Source of the DNA: Agriotes lineatus
Taxonomy: Eukaryota > Arthropoda > Insecta > Coleoptera > Elateridae
Assembly: GCA_940337035.1 (NCBI GenBank)
Contig: OW679195.1
Location: 172,828,015 to 172,892,014, forward strand
Direction: 5' to 3'
Length of the DNA: 64,000 nucleotides
Part shown: in pieces, positions 49,601 to 60,213 of the stretch
Numbering within the stretch: position 1 is the first letter of the stretch
Layout: each line of letters starts with the position of its first letter
Position numbers and translations under genes: made by a program
Notes under the pieces: model-generated
The model's database searches: none
What the model saw: the letters and a program-made list of their open reading frames with translations, nothing else
What the model was told of the DNA's origin: nothing

Positions 49601-50236
49601 TTTCGAGTGTAAACCCTGCATGTACAATTTTAATAACGTCAAGATTTAAATAACCTTTAAGTTGTAAAAAAAAACGTCTCACTCGACATCTAAACAAGAA
49701 CAACGGAAAAATGCTAAACAACTTTTCCTTTTTAACACCTACCAGCGATCAAAAAGCGAGGTTATCGTGGCATACCAGCATTGAGATCTCTCGACTTTCG
49801 TTGTTCCCTTTGAATAACGACTGTAAGTTTCAACTTCTTTCGTTAAAGCACCGTTCCTTACGTGTATTTATGTGAAATTGGTGATTAAAAATGCAAGTCG
49901 GGCAGTAATTATATAATTACTGTTGTATCGCAGATACATATTCCAAGCACGAGTGTAGCTGTTACTCACGCATGTGTGCTCTGATAACTTCCATTCCGGC
50001 GTATAAAAGTAATAAATAACCAAACCTAACGGATGTTTCCTTATTTTACGTAACTTATCAAAATTCACTCGTTAGCCCAAGGAGGCAAAACCCATGAGCA
50101 GCGAGCTATTTTAGCGAGTTACTCACCTATTAAATAAAATCCGGACTTAAATAAACCTGAATTCAACGAGGATAATATCACAGAGTATCTATTTAAATAA
50201 CCTAGTCAGTCTTAAGTGCGCGACTCAAAACTTCAC
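46641..50236. other. Intron 1, right part
   Basis: AT-rich; no gene or clear element seen. 49,690-49,860 is less AT-rich and might be conserved. Confidence 0.45.
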
Positions 50237-50244
50237 CTGTTCAT
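50237..50244 (-). CDS. ZP-domain protein, candidate exon 1 coding tip
   Basis: ATGAACAG followed by a strong donor GTGAAG (50,231-50,236). Joined to exon 2, the eight bases give MN plus a split Arg codon, then NT and MSPN in frame, with no stop. The context of the ATG is CTACC. Either this ATG or the one in exon 2 could be the start. The exon body would extend right into the GC-rich island. Support is splice-site quality, phase and position only. Confidence 0.42.
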
Positions 50245-50530
50245 GGTAGCACTAATTCCACAATGCGAGCGCTTTTCACTTGTGACAAACACGACCACTA
50301 TATCTTGGATGTTTTTCGTGAACCTTATGGAACATATTGCATTTCATGCTGCCCGTCGTTAACCTCGCGAAGAGCGGGCGAGTTGCTACGCCGCCGTCTC
50401 GTGTTCTAACTGCTCGTTGAAATCGCCGCTGAGGTAACCCATAGAAAGCAAAAGCAAGGTAATCTCAGGCTGTGCTCGGCCCCAGATCGGGCTATCTCGG
50501 CTGCAGCCAGTTATAGTTTTGTTCCACCCT
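50245..50530 (-). promoter_or_regulatory. GC-rich promoter / 5'-UTR island of the ZP gene (candidate)
   Basis: An island clearly GC-richer than its neighbourhood (about 50,340-50,520), directly upstream of the candidate exon 1 end. On the minus strand there is a TATA-like ACTATAACTGG (about 50,500-50,515) and, further down, two short upstream frames: MGYLSGDFNEQLEHETAA and a 23-codon frame starting MKCNMFHK. No start site can be fixed from sequence alone. Confidence 0.4.
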
Positions 50531-50765
50531 TGCCCTTTTTGTACAGGGTGTCCAGATCTACTGCGCCTTGCTTGCTAGATGAGTCCCTATCAATGCCTCT
50601 ATCCCCTTTTTTGAGTATAAGGGTATTTCTGAACGACTTATCATAATTGTGAATACGATCTAACCAATTGAGGCCCTTAATTTTTTTCTATAATTCCAAA
50701 TCAACAATATACATATCAGTTGTAATATAAATAAATACCATACTTAGCATATGAGGTTACTTAAC
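50531..50765. other. Upstream flank with repeat edge
   Basis: GTACAGGGTGTCCAG at about 50,541 resembles the terminal motif of the foldback at 4,934 but has no partner nearby. The rest is AT-rich. Confidence 0.4.
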
Positions 50766-51096
50766 GCCGCATTTATACTGTCCTCAGTAAGTTAAAAACA
50801 TTATTATTATTATCTTACATAATTATCTATAATTATATGACGATCGTGTCACTAATAGTTAGAGGAGTTGTTCTGCGAAAGAAAGAATCTATTCATCTCC
50901 GTCATCGGTGCTATAAATATCTTGCTGTAGTTTTAGCAAAATCCTTTTTAGTTTTTCTAATGTATTCTCCAACCGTTAGCATTCCTAATTCGTAGTGGAG
51001 TTGCGTTGTCCTTATGTATCCTTAGAATTTCATATTCTACTTTCTGAATCTTCGAGATGTTGCTCCAGACAACGCTCGCATGTAGAGCTAAGCATC
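50766..51096 (-). mobile_element. Jockey-clade 3' fragment
   Basis: On the minus strand the reading includes SKIQKVEYEILRI and, after a shift, YELGMLTVGEYIRKTKKDF, the C-terminal pattern of Jockey ORF2, followed by stops and an ATT-rich tail (50,795-50,812). It is severely 5'-truncated, and its right edge abuts the CR1-like element. Confidence 0.55.
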
Positions 51097-51591
51097 TAAT
51101 TTGCACATGAGCACTGGACCAGAAACAAACACAAAATCAATAAACAATTTAGGAACGATACACTTTATTACAGGGTAACACAGGGAGCAAATAAGAGCGA
51201 CAGTGACGAATTTAATTTAATAAATAATCAACAAAAGACGGGTAGTTCTGAAGCAGGGAACTGGGAAACTGCCCATGGAAAAAAGAGGAGCCGTAGTTAC
51301 CGCACCCAAATTATTGGTAAAAGGATTAGTAGCTTAAAAACCGTCCCAAGATTTGCGGCGCTACACGTTTATAGATTAGACCCGGACACTACAAAGACCG
51401 ATTTTGAAGATTATCTCAAAGCAACATTCCCAGAGGGGATATGCGAACAAATGGAAGCAAAACATAAAGGTCGATATTCATCCTTTAAGGTTAGTGTTTA
51501 TGACGCTAATTTTGAAAAAGCCATCCAGAAGTTTGGCCCGCTGGAGCTGTTGTTAACAAATTTTTTTATCGGCGACCGCATCAAGCAGTAA
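51097..51591 (+). pseudogene. ORF1 C-terminal fragment of the CR1-like element
   Basis: An open frame without an ATG, entering from the truncated left edge and ending TAA 51,589-51,591. It holds a basic linker (GKKRSRSYR) and then a globular piece with FAALHVYRLDPDTTKTDFED, TFPEGICEQM and YSSFKVSVYDANF, like the C-terminal domain of ORF1 proteins in CR1-group elements. The N-terminal part is missing. About 165 codons remain. Confidence 0.65.
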
Positions 51592-54374
51592 GCAGATAAC
51601 TTTTGTACCCGACGTACGAACTAAGGCAGAGTACCGGATTTGCCACCTGAATATAAGAAGCATTAGGGGCTCTGTAAAGAAAAATGACTTTGATATTTTA
51701 CTACATTCTCTGGCGTTTCCCGAAATTGTATGCTTTACTGAAACCTGGTGCTATGAAAGTGAAATTACGTGTATAAAATTAAACAATTATAATTTAGCAA
51801 ATCATTTTTGCCGTAAAGAATCAAGAGGGGGAGGTGTTGCGATATTTATTAAAGAACATATTTCGTTTAAGCCAAGAAATATTACAGTAAATGCTGTTGA
51901 AAAGGTTTTTGAATATACATCTGTGAATATTGATATCGGAAATGTGAACATAAGTGTTTCATGTATTTATCGAACGCCTCATTCTGATATTTTTATATTT
52001 AAGTCTTATTTGGATTTGCTAATAACACATTTAAATGTTTTTAATAAGGTTGCGTTTTTATGTGGAGACTTCAATGTGGACTTCAGCAGTAAAAACAAAG
52101 ATGCTGTTTGTATTTGTAATGTTATGTCATCCTATAATTTTAATATGTGTATTAATGAATTTACTCGTATACAGGGTCAATCAAAATCTAGATATTAGCT
52201 TAGTACCGCAAGCTGAGGTAAAATTTATATATAAAAGAAATTTTAAAAATTAATACAACATTAATCACTTTAAAAATTTGATTTCAGGCGAAAATTGGGA
52301 AGAGATTTGTGTTGCAGATAATGCTGATGAAAACTTCACCAGTTTTTCCAAAAAGTTTAATGATCTACTTGGGACTGCTTTTCCTTTAGAACGTATACAA
52401 CTAAAAGGGAGAAAGAGTAAAAAGAACAAATGGTTAACTTCAGAAATAGTCAATCAAGGTCATATGGTAAGAGAAATGTATAGAATTTACAAAATAACAG
52501 GCAATCGCCAGCTTTTGGCTCGTTACAATGATTTACTAAAAAACCACCGTGAATCAATTAAAGAAGCAAAAACGTTGTTTAATAGTAACAAGTATAAATA
52601 TGCCTTAAATAAATCGAAAGCTGCTTGGAATATAATCAAAGATGATGTGACTGTCAAAACTAAAACAAAATATCCTTTAGAATTCAATAACGAAGCTGGT
52701 TTAAAAATTACAGATATGAACGAAGCTGCTCATGCTTTTAACAGTTATTTTGTGAATTCTATAAAAACACTTTCTCATATTGCACTGATAAATATAAAAA
52801 ATAATAGAGGGGACAGCACTTCAGTAGCTTCATCAATGTTTTTGTTACCTGTTAAAATAAACGAAATGTTGCAAATTATAAATAGCGTTGCAAACAAGGA
52901 TTCTGCTGGACACGATGGCGTTCCCTGTTCTCTTCTATCACATATTGCTAAAAATATAGCTCCAGTTTTGACTAACTTAGTAAATGAATCATTTAAGGAG
53001 GGTTTATTTCCTTCTGCTCTTAAAGTTTCGCTTGTCATTCCCATTCATAAAAAAAATGACGTTAAAAATTTTAAAAATTACAGAGCCGTTTCTGTACTTT
53101 CCATATTCTCAAAAATTTACGAAAAAGCCTTCTACGCCAGTCTTCTACATTTCTTGAATTCAAATAATATTTTAACAAGCAGACAATTTGGGTTTCGTAG
53201 AAACAGATCAACAGAAGATGCAATTGTATGTATAATTAACTATATAATGTCTAAATTAGATTCCAAGTTAAAGGTGGCTAATGTTTTTTTCGATTTGACG
53301 CGTGCATTCGAGCTTGTACATCATGACATTTTGATTAAAAAATTGGAAAAATATGGAATTAGAGGAATAGCTGAAAGCTGGCTAGTATCCTATTTGTCAA
53401 ACCGTTCTCAAAAAGCTGTTTTAAAGGTAGAAGGTAATCAGTTTAGCTCTGATCAAAAAGTTATAAGTGTGGGTGTACCCCAAGCGAGTGTTTTGGGGCC
53501 CCTTTTGTTTATAATTTTCATTAATGACATTGTGGATCACAAAAAATTTGAATTTCTTTCTCTGTTCGCCAACGACACTTCCTGTGTTGTAACAGCTGAA
53601 AATACTCAAACTCCTAGTTTAAAGGCAAATGCATGTGATACTGAAATGCAGTCTTATTACTCAAATAGTGGTTTGGTGCTAAATTCATTAAAAACAAATT
53701 TACTCTCTTTCTCTACTAAAAATATTGACTACAGCTTATTAGCAAAAATTAATAGAAAGAGTATAATTTCAAACTCTGTTTTAAAATTATTGGGAGTTCA
53801 TGTTGACACCCATTTGACACGGAATGCTCAAATTGATTATATAAGCAGCAAATTGACAACATATAATTTTCTGCTCTGGCAATTAAGAACTTTTGTTAGT
53901 ACTGAGGTGCTAATGGCCTTTTACTACGGCTTTGTAAATTCAATTTTAAATTATGGTATATTATGCTGGGGAATTGCAACTCGTTTCCACGAAACTGTAA
54001 TTTTACAGAAAAGAATTATTCGCACAATTTCTTTCAAATCCACCCGAGTCTCTTGTAGAGATCTCTTTAAAAAACGAAATATGTTGACGGTTGCTGCCAT
54101 ATATATTCTAAAATGTATTTTATACGTTAAAAAAAATATCGAAAATTTTGGAAAAACTGGTGACAATGATAACTACCACCTGAGATACAGCAAAAAATTA
54201 ATTTTACCGAAACACAGATTATCGCTTGTGCCAAACGGTCCAAAGTGCTATAATCACTTACCTCAACACATACGAGGTATCAGTAACCATAATCTATTTA
54301 AGAGAACGGTAAAATCTATATTACTAGATAATGTAGTTTACTCAATACAAGAATACTTTTTACTAAAGCTTTAG
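51590..54374 (+). pseudogene. ORF2 (AP endonuclease-reverse transcriptase) of the CR1-like element, broken
   Basis: The endonuclease part (51,640-52,198) shows HLNIRSI, CFTETW, RGGGVAIFI, YRTPHSD and CGDFNVDF, then ends in a stop; the last endonuclease block (S-D-H region) is missing through an internal deletion. The frame shifts and another stop follows at 52,252. From about 52,254 the RT part is open to TAG 54,372-54,374 (about 698 codons from 52,278). Motifs are FGFRRNRSTEDA, FFDLTRAFELV, GVPQASVLGPLLF (Gly usual in place of Ala) and LSLFANDTS at 53,562-53,585, where the first catalytic Asp of FADD is Asn. The copy cannot be active. Confidence 0.8.
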
Positions 54375-54381
54375 GTGCCAC

Positions 54382-54670
54382 CATATATCTAATACTTACT
54401 ATATTGCTAGCAGCTATGAGTGGGAACCTTACCGATGAAGTGAGACACACAACCAACTCCTTCATGTATGTGGTGAGCTGTGCGCAAGCGCGGCGGCGTC
54501 GTCCGCCCAATGGGGAAGTGGTCAAGTTTAAAATTAGCTTCTAAAGGCGGAGTTCGAATTCCCACGCATGCGCACGAGACGCGTTATACTCTAAGTGAGA
54601 CTATGTCGGCGCCGTAATGTTTTCTGAAGTTTCCAGGCCCTACCAGCAATATATGTGTATTATATATATG
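54382..54670. mobile_element. MITE with 8-bp target duplication, nested after the ORF2 stop
   Basis: GGTGCCAC is repeated exactly at 54,374-54,381 and 54,671-54,678. The ends start CATATATCTAATAC and, inverted, CATATATATAATAC, with imperfect inverted repeats of about 32 bp reaching ATATTGCT. The interior is GC-rich. An 8-bp duplication fits hAT or P superfamilies. The left duplication overlaps the last base of the retroelement stop codon, so ORF2 length is untouched. Inside is a tRNA-like piece (54,508-54,570). Confidence 0.75.
54508..54570 (+). other. tRNA-like segment inside the MITE
   Basis: GAAGTGGTCAAGT resembles a box A/D arm, CTTCTAA could be an anticodon loop (UCU), and GAGTTCGAATTCCC (54,550-54,563) resembles box B/T arm. 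The cloverleaf is incomplete. This may be a captured tRNA or SINE piece. Confidence 0.35.
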
Positions 54671-54882
54671 GGTGCCACAAACCATCACGACATGTGCAGT
54701 GCATATATACGCTCTATCGGTTTTTATATTTGTTTTTATCTGTATAGGCACTATTTGTTTTTATATCTGATTTTATCTGTATAGGCACTATATGTTTTTA
54801 TATATTATATTTTAAACTGACCATTGCTTATGTACAAATGTATTAAACAGCAATAAAATAACATTTAACATTTAACATTGTT

Positions 54883-55220
54883 GCTTTGGTTGAAAATGGG
54901 TGAAGGTAGCGTTATGTTAATCGAAATTTGGACGTTAACTATTGTACAGTTCAAAAGGTTATTTAACGTGATCATGAAAAACGTTTATTTCGAAAAGGGC
55001 TACGTCAGAGCATGATGTCTGTTTTATGGTTTCTGCGATATTGAGAAATAGACATACCACTGCAATGAAGGTCAGAAAGTTCGTGGTATGAATGTAGCAA
55101 ATGGAAAGTTAGAAGAAAACTACAAGAAGGCATACAAACCAACTGCGGGACGCAAACAAGTCCATCGGCTACAGTTTGCTCGTGTCTATAAAAATTTAAC
55201 GCTGGAGCCATCTAGCTGTG
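54883..55220. other. Spacer between retroelements
   Basis: No gene. The stretch may be the upstream part of the RTE-like element that follows, but no conserved motif was recognised. Confidence 0.35.
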
Positions 55221-55299
55221 TTGTTTGAGTTTGGAGATGCTAACGATATCCACCATGCATTTTTTTCACCAAAGAGACTTTCTGATGGTATGGGATGAT

Positions 55300-55946
55300 A
55301 CATCTTTTGAAGCAGGTACAAAGGTAGTATTTAGCGTTGAAGGCTCCATGACTGCTGTCCGATTTATACAAGACGTCCTTCAAGAACATGCCGTATCGTA
55401 TATCCCATCATTAAGGGAATAAGTAAAAGAATGTAATCAAGTAACGGCGCATATGTAAAACAGAATGGAAAACTGTCACGAATCCTATATCCATCTAAAA
55501 GCCTGAAGCAGGGATGTAGTTTATCACCGTTCCTTTTCAATATCTATATCGAATGAGCTCTGGAAGAGTGGAAAAAGAGCTGTATGGTATGGGAATATCC
55601 ATTGGTGAACACATTCTATTTACTTTGAGTTTTGCCGACGACCAAGTGATTATTGCCCAGGACGCTTTCGATTTGGAGTTTATGCTCCGCAGACTATATC
55701 AAGCATATTAGAGATGGGGTCTTAAAATCAACGTAAAGAAGACTGAATTCTTGACAGTTAATTCCGATGCGATGTTCCAAATTCTAATAGATAATCACAT
55801 GTCTGTGAAACAAGTCGACCAATTTAAATATCTAGGGGAAACTATAACAAAAGATGGATTGGGCTCTGCTGAAATCAGAAGTAGAATTGAGCAGAGTAAA
55901 AGAATTATAGGATGTCTAAACTCTATTTAGTGGGACAGACATATTG
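55300..55946 (+). pseudogene. RTE-like RT, central part
   Basis: The motifs SLKQGCSLSPFLFNIYIE, FADDQVIIAQD (FADD at 55,631-55,642), LKINVKKTEFL, VDQFKYLGETITKDG and IRSRIEQSKRIIGCLNSI run in order, with at least three stops. It breaks off after WDRHI. Confidence 0.7.
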
Positions 55947-57829
55947 CGATGGTATTTAGCCCTCAAATCGGCTCTGATTGCAGTACAAGCAAATAGCAAA
56001 TTAAATCATTAAAGCACAGAGTTGTAATAATGCAAGCATCTGAGAAAATTCACATAAATTGCCAAATCATAATAACACTGGTATAATTCGCCAATGACAT
56101 TGATTATATTTGAATAGGCACAGAAATATGGAAGCTCAAATTCCGTGTATTGGGTTTAGCAATATAATTTTAATCGTAATATAATAGATTTGCACAAACT
56201 AAAAGCCGAATCTAAATTAATTAAGAACTGACACAAAAAGTTCAAGTTAGACACAGCTTAAAAATGGAAGCGTAGAAAGTAAAGTCATTAGAGAATGGGT
56301 AGCAAATGAACATTTTTAATAAAGGTGAGAACAAGAATGACTAGAAGAATAAGGCAAAGAACATAGAAAAGCCAGGCAAGTCATTTATTACATGAAAATA
56401 CAAGACTTGGGGATTTGAAGAGATTGAAATAGCAAGAAATTAGATGGAATTCAAATAAGCAAGAAATTAGACAATGTTGGTGGATTAAAAAACTAGTCAG
56501 TGTAGTGATAAACAATGGGCATTTAAGTGTGGTAAAAAAATCAAGTGAGTGGCGCATAAAAAAAACGTTGAGAAATAAACAATTCCAAAAGATAATAATT
56601 TTAGTACATAAGAGTTTGTAAATAACTGATAAAATTTGTTAAATTAGATTATAAGTTATGTTTTTGTACCTGGTTGATTTCCTACAATTCAAATCTGTAG
56701 ACAGTGTTTTGTCAATAACGGGGGATAGCAATTGTTCTAAATAAATTGGTGAAAGTGCTTGGTTTTTGCTCTATCTTTAATTACCAAAATTTCATAGAAA
56801 GCATAATTGTATAAAAAAATAAATAGCACCATCGTAATCAGCGAATTCGAGTGTATCAGCACAATTGGAGGCAAGAGATTCCAGGTATTTGAGTTTTTGG
56901 CGTTCCGAGGCGACGACGGCAGCCACGGCTTGGAGGCGATTTCCCGCAGCATCAATCTGCAGCATCGTGGGAAGGCATAGGGTGTCAGGATTCTTCCGGC
57001 AGCTCCACACATCAGGCCAGAACATAACCCAGCATCATGAGCAGCCCGAGGAGCAAGATTACAGCCAGATTCACCATCAAAAGGGGGTCCCGAATCTACG
57101 AAAGTGAGGTTAGTGAATTGTCCAATTTTGATCTGCCCGATCGGTGTGAAAATTTGTGCATACGTTAATTACGACCTGGAGAACACGAAAATCGTAACAG
57201 TTCCCGTGGATGGCGAGGTATTTTCCCAGGATTTTCAATTAAAATCGTCAATTGGAGGCACCAAGAAACAAATGCGAATACGGCGTCCTTTTTAAGAATG
57301 CACCAATAGCTAACGATCTGGAAAAACAAAAGATTGCCTAGACGCCGCTTGAAGGCATTTATTCAAAATCTTACCATCAAAATTTGTTCATTTAATTGTT
57401 GAGAAATCGATTTCACACGCGAGCTGAAAATAACTAGAACTTGTTGTAATAGATTTGACGTACCAACGGCGCATCACGCCTACATTTTTAGTTCACCTGT
57501 TACGTTCCAGAGGCGTACCATAAAATTTTAACTAGGATTGAGGAACCCAGACCTGAGATTTTGAGTTTTATTTTCATGTCTCTGTATGTAAATGAGCTAG
57601 CAAAATTAGTAAATCAGATGAATGGATTAGGTAAAGGGCAAACTACCATAAGAGTAATTCTCAATTTTGGCGTACCCAACGAAATAAATTAATCAGTTAG
57701 TTTGATTTTGCAAGTGGTAGAACTAAATTAAATATTGTGTGGTGACTCTTTTTATTAATTAAATTAATTATAAACATACAAATATTATTACGTATAGGGT
57801 CATTGCAATATATCACATCGAACGTGTCT
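55947..57829. other. Insertion of unknown origin inside the RTE-like element
   Basis: About 1.9 kb separating two pieces of the same RT frame. No terminal repeats or target duplication were recognised. It contains a secreted-protein-like relic (56,792-57,083) and otherwise AT-rich non-coding DNA. It may be more than one insertion. Confidence 0.4.
56792..57083 (-). pseudogene. Secreted-protein-like relic with frameshift
   Basis: On the minus strand an ATG near 57,083 starts MVNLAVILLLGLLMMLGYVLA, a convincing signal peptide, followed at once by TGA. One frame over, the reading continues as WPDVWSCRKNPDTLCLPTML, then a helix-like stretch AVVASERQKLKYLESL and CADTLEFADY. The region is GC-richer than its flanks. 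It could be a pseudogene fragment or a real exon with an indel or an unrecognised splice. No family is recognised. Confidence 0.35.
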
Positions 57830-58017
57830 TTGTAGGCAAATCCCTAGTTGAATCAGTATTATGCTATGGGTCAGAAGTATGGACAATTAACTCGGAAAAT
57901 AGAAGAAAAATAGAGACAGTAGAAATGGACTATCTCAGAAGAAGCGCACGTGTTTCGCGGTTAGACCACGTTACCAATGTAGAAATTAGAAGACGCATGC
58001 AGGCCGAAGAAAATGTA
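57830..58017 (+). pseudogene. RTE-like RT, thumb/C-terminal part up to the Penelope insertion
   Basis: Reads LVESVLCYGSEVWTI, NRRKIETVEMDYLRRSAR and VTNVEIRRRMQAEENV, the conserved segment after the RT core. The last 13 bases (58,005-58,017) are the target site duplicated by the Penelope insertion. Confidence 0.75.
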
Positions 58018-58067
58018 ACAAACGACTTCCGGGATTGGACCGTGTCATGATTGAGATCGAAGAACTC

Positions 58068-58102
58068 AACGTTTCGCCCACTTTCGTAAGGGGCTTCATC
58101 AG
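58068..58102 (-). ncRNA. Hammerhead-like motif, left Penelope copy
   Basis: Mirror of 62,302-62,336: CTGATGA, one base, stem GCCC/GGGC, GAAACGTT. Confidence 0.45.
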
Positions 58103-58282
58103 GAGGAAAAAAGCAAAAGAGCACGGTAACTCAACGTGTTAACCACGCCAGAGGCGAAACTCTTTGCAAAGGGAAGGGACAGAAGAGCACGGTAACTCAA
58201 CGTGTTAACCACGTCAGAGGCGAAACTCGACTGACTATCGGAAGAAGAAAAGCGAGAATTTATAGGCAAGCGCCGTAGCGAT

Positions 58283-60209
58283 TCAGCAAATGCCGTCGCG
58301 GTTCAGTGACGGAGGGCGGGGCTTAGGAATTAGCACTTTCCACATAGAAGGAAGGGGAAAGCCTTCGTCCCGATTGAAATTATTAGGGTGTTTGCAAATC
58401 TCAATGGCTTCGCGAATCTTTCTGCTAAAGAAGAATGGGGATTTGCAGATGATGGAAGTTTCATCAAAAAGGATCTTATGACCAGTATCGCGTTGGTGTT
58501 CGGCGATGGCCGATGATGAAACGAGACCTGACTTGAGACAGCGCTGGTGCTCAGAGATGCGAGTTTTCACCGAACGACCTGTTTCACCAATGTATACAGC
58601 ATTACAAGAGCAAGGGACTCTATAAACACCATTAGATGACATAGTGTTTAATTTATCCTTAGATGAAGGAAGAACCTGTGAGATTTTGCTCGGGGGTTTG
58701 AATACTGTTTTAATGTTTTGTTTTCGAAGAAACTTTCCTATGCGGTCCGTGACTTGGTGGATATAGGGAAGAAAGACTATTGCTGCAGGAGGATCGGGTT
58801 TTGGAGGTTTGGGTGGCCGTGGGTGAAGATGGCGATTGATGGCAGACTGTATATCTCTAGCACGGTAACCGTTATTCCTAAGAGCTTTCCGAATGTGATT
58901 TAATTCACCGTGGATATTATCGGGTTGGGATATGGAAACAGCCCGGTGTACAAGTGAATTGATAACGGAAAGTTTTTGTGTAGGATGATGGTGGGAATCG
59001 GCATGTAGATAGCGATCAGTGTGAGTAGGTTTGCGATATACAGAATGACCAAGTTTGCCACTGGGTTGGCGAGAGACCTGTACATCTAAGAAAGGAAGGA
59101 AACCGTTACTTTCTATCTCCATGGTAAAGTTAATGTCTGGATGTTGACTATTGAGATGATTTAAGAAGACGGGTAAAGTGTTTTTACCATGTGGCCAAAT
59201 AATGAAGGTATCATCAACGTATCGGAACCAAACCTTGGGTTTTTAATTCTGAAGATTCCAGAGCTACGGTTTCGAAAGCTTCCATGAAGATATTGGCAAC
59301 GACAGGTGAAAGAGGAGAACCCATGGCCGCACCAGAGATTTGTTTAAAGAACTGACCTTGAAATAGGAAATAAGTGGAAGAGAGGCATTTTTCTATCAGG
59401 GCAGGTAGACTTGAAGACGTCTCCCCATGCTCTGATAACAACTGTTGGATTATGACTATGGAATCGGGAATGGGAACTTTGGTAAAAAGGGAAGTGACAT
59501 CGAAACTCACAAGTAAATCCTCAGGTTCAACGCTTATATTGGATATAAGTTCAACGAAATGGGCTGAATTGCGAACATACGAGGGAGACTTACCAGTGAA
59601 CTTTCTGAGAATAGTGGTTAGGTATTTAGCTAATGAGTAAGTAGGGGAATCTATGGTACTGACAATGGGCCTGAGGGGAATGTCTTGTTTATGGATTTTG
59701 GGAAGACCATAGAGCCGAGGAGGCTTTGAAGCTCGAGGAATCAACCTCCGTTGAATATCAGTGGACAGATCTGAAGATTTTATGAGAGAAGTGACTTCCC
59801 GTTCGATTTTGGAAGTTGGGTCGCGAGAAAGTAGGGCATAAGAAGAATCTTGGAGTAAAGACTTAACCTTAGTGATGTACTCTGTTCGATCCATAACTAC
59901 CGTAGCATTACCTTTATCAGCGGACAAAATTGAGATGTCGGAATTGGAACGTAAGGTTTTGAGAGCATTCCTTTCGTCTTTTGTAATGTTACTTTTGGGT
60001 GGTTTAGATGAACGTAAACACCTGACAGTTTCGAAGCGGACAAGATCGGCAACGTCTTTAGGAAGCGTTCTCACAGAAGATTCTATCGAACTAATAATCT
60101 CTTCCGTAGGAATGCTCTTGGGGGCTAGTGAAAAATTCAAACCTTTGGAAAGTATAGAATTTTCGCTAGGAGAGAGGGCATAAGAAGAAAGTGGTTCTAA
60201 GACGGTCAT
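58283..60209 (-). pseudogene. Penelope RT-GIY-YIG, left copy, frameshifted
   Basis: Starts at the ATG 60,209 with MTVLEPLSSYALSPS, the first residues lying in the 22-bp spacer, and runs through the RT fingers and palm. An extra T at 59,240-59,244 shifts the frame just before the RYVDDTF motif; the second part (thumb and GIY-YIG) continues in another frame to 58,283. Apart from the shift and one Ser-to-Phe change it equals the right copy. The RT would lack its catalytic block, so the copy is dead unless the extra T is a sequencing error. Confidence 0.85.
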
Positions 60210-60213
60210 AAAT

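Larger units (their letters stand above)
51097..54882 (+). mobile_element. CR1/Daphne-like non-LTR retrotransposon, 5'-truncated and dead
   Basis: It consists of the C-terminal part of ORF1, a broken ORF2 (endonuclease plus RT) and a 3' UTR ending in a short tandem tail of ACATTTA units (54,861-54,879). The UTR is interrupted by a 289-bp MITE directly after the ORF2 stop. Assignment to the CR1/Jockey group rests on two-ORF layout, RT motif style and the microsatellite-like tail; the exact clade is uncertain. Confidence 0.75.
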
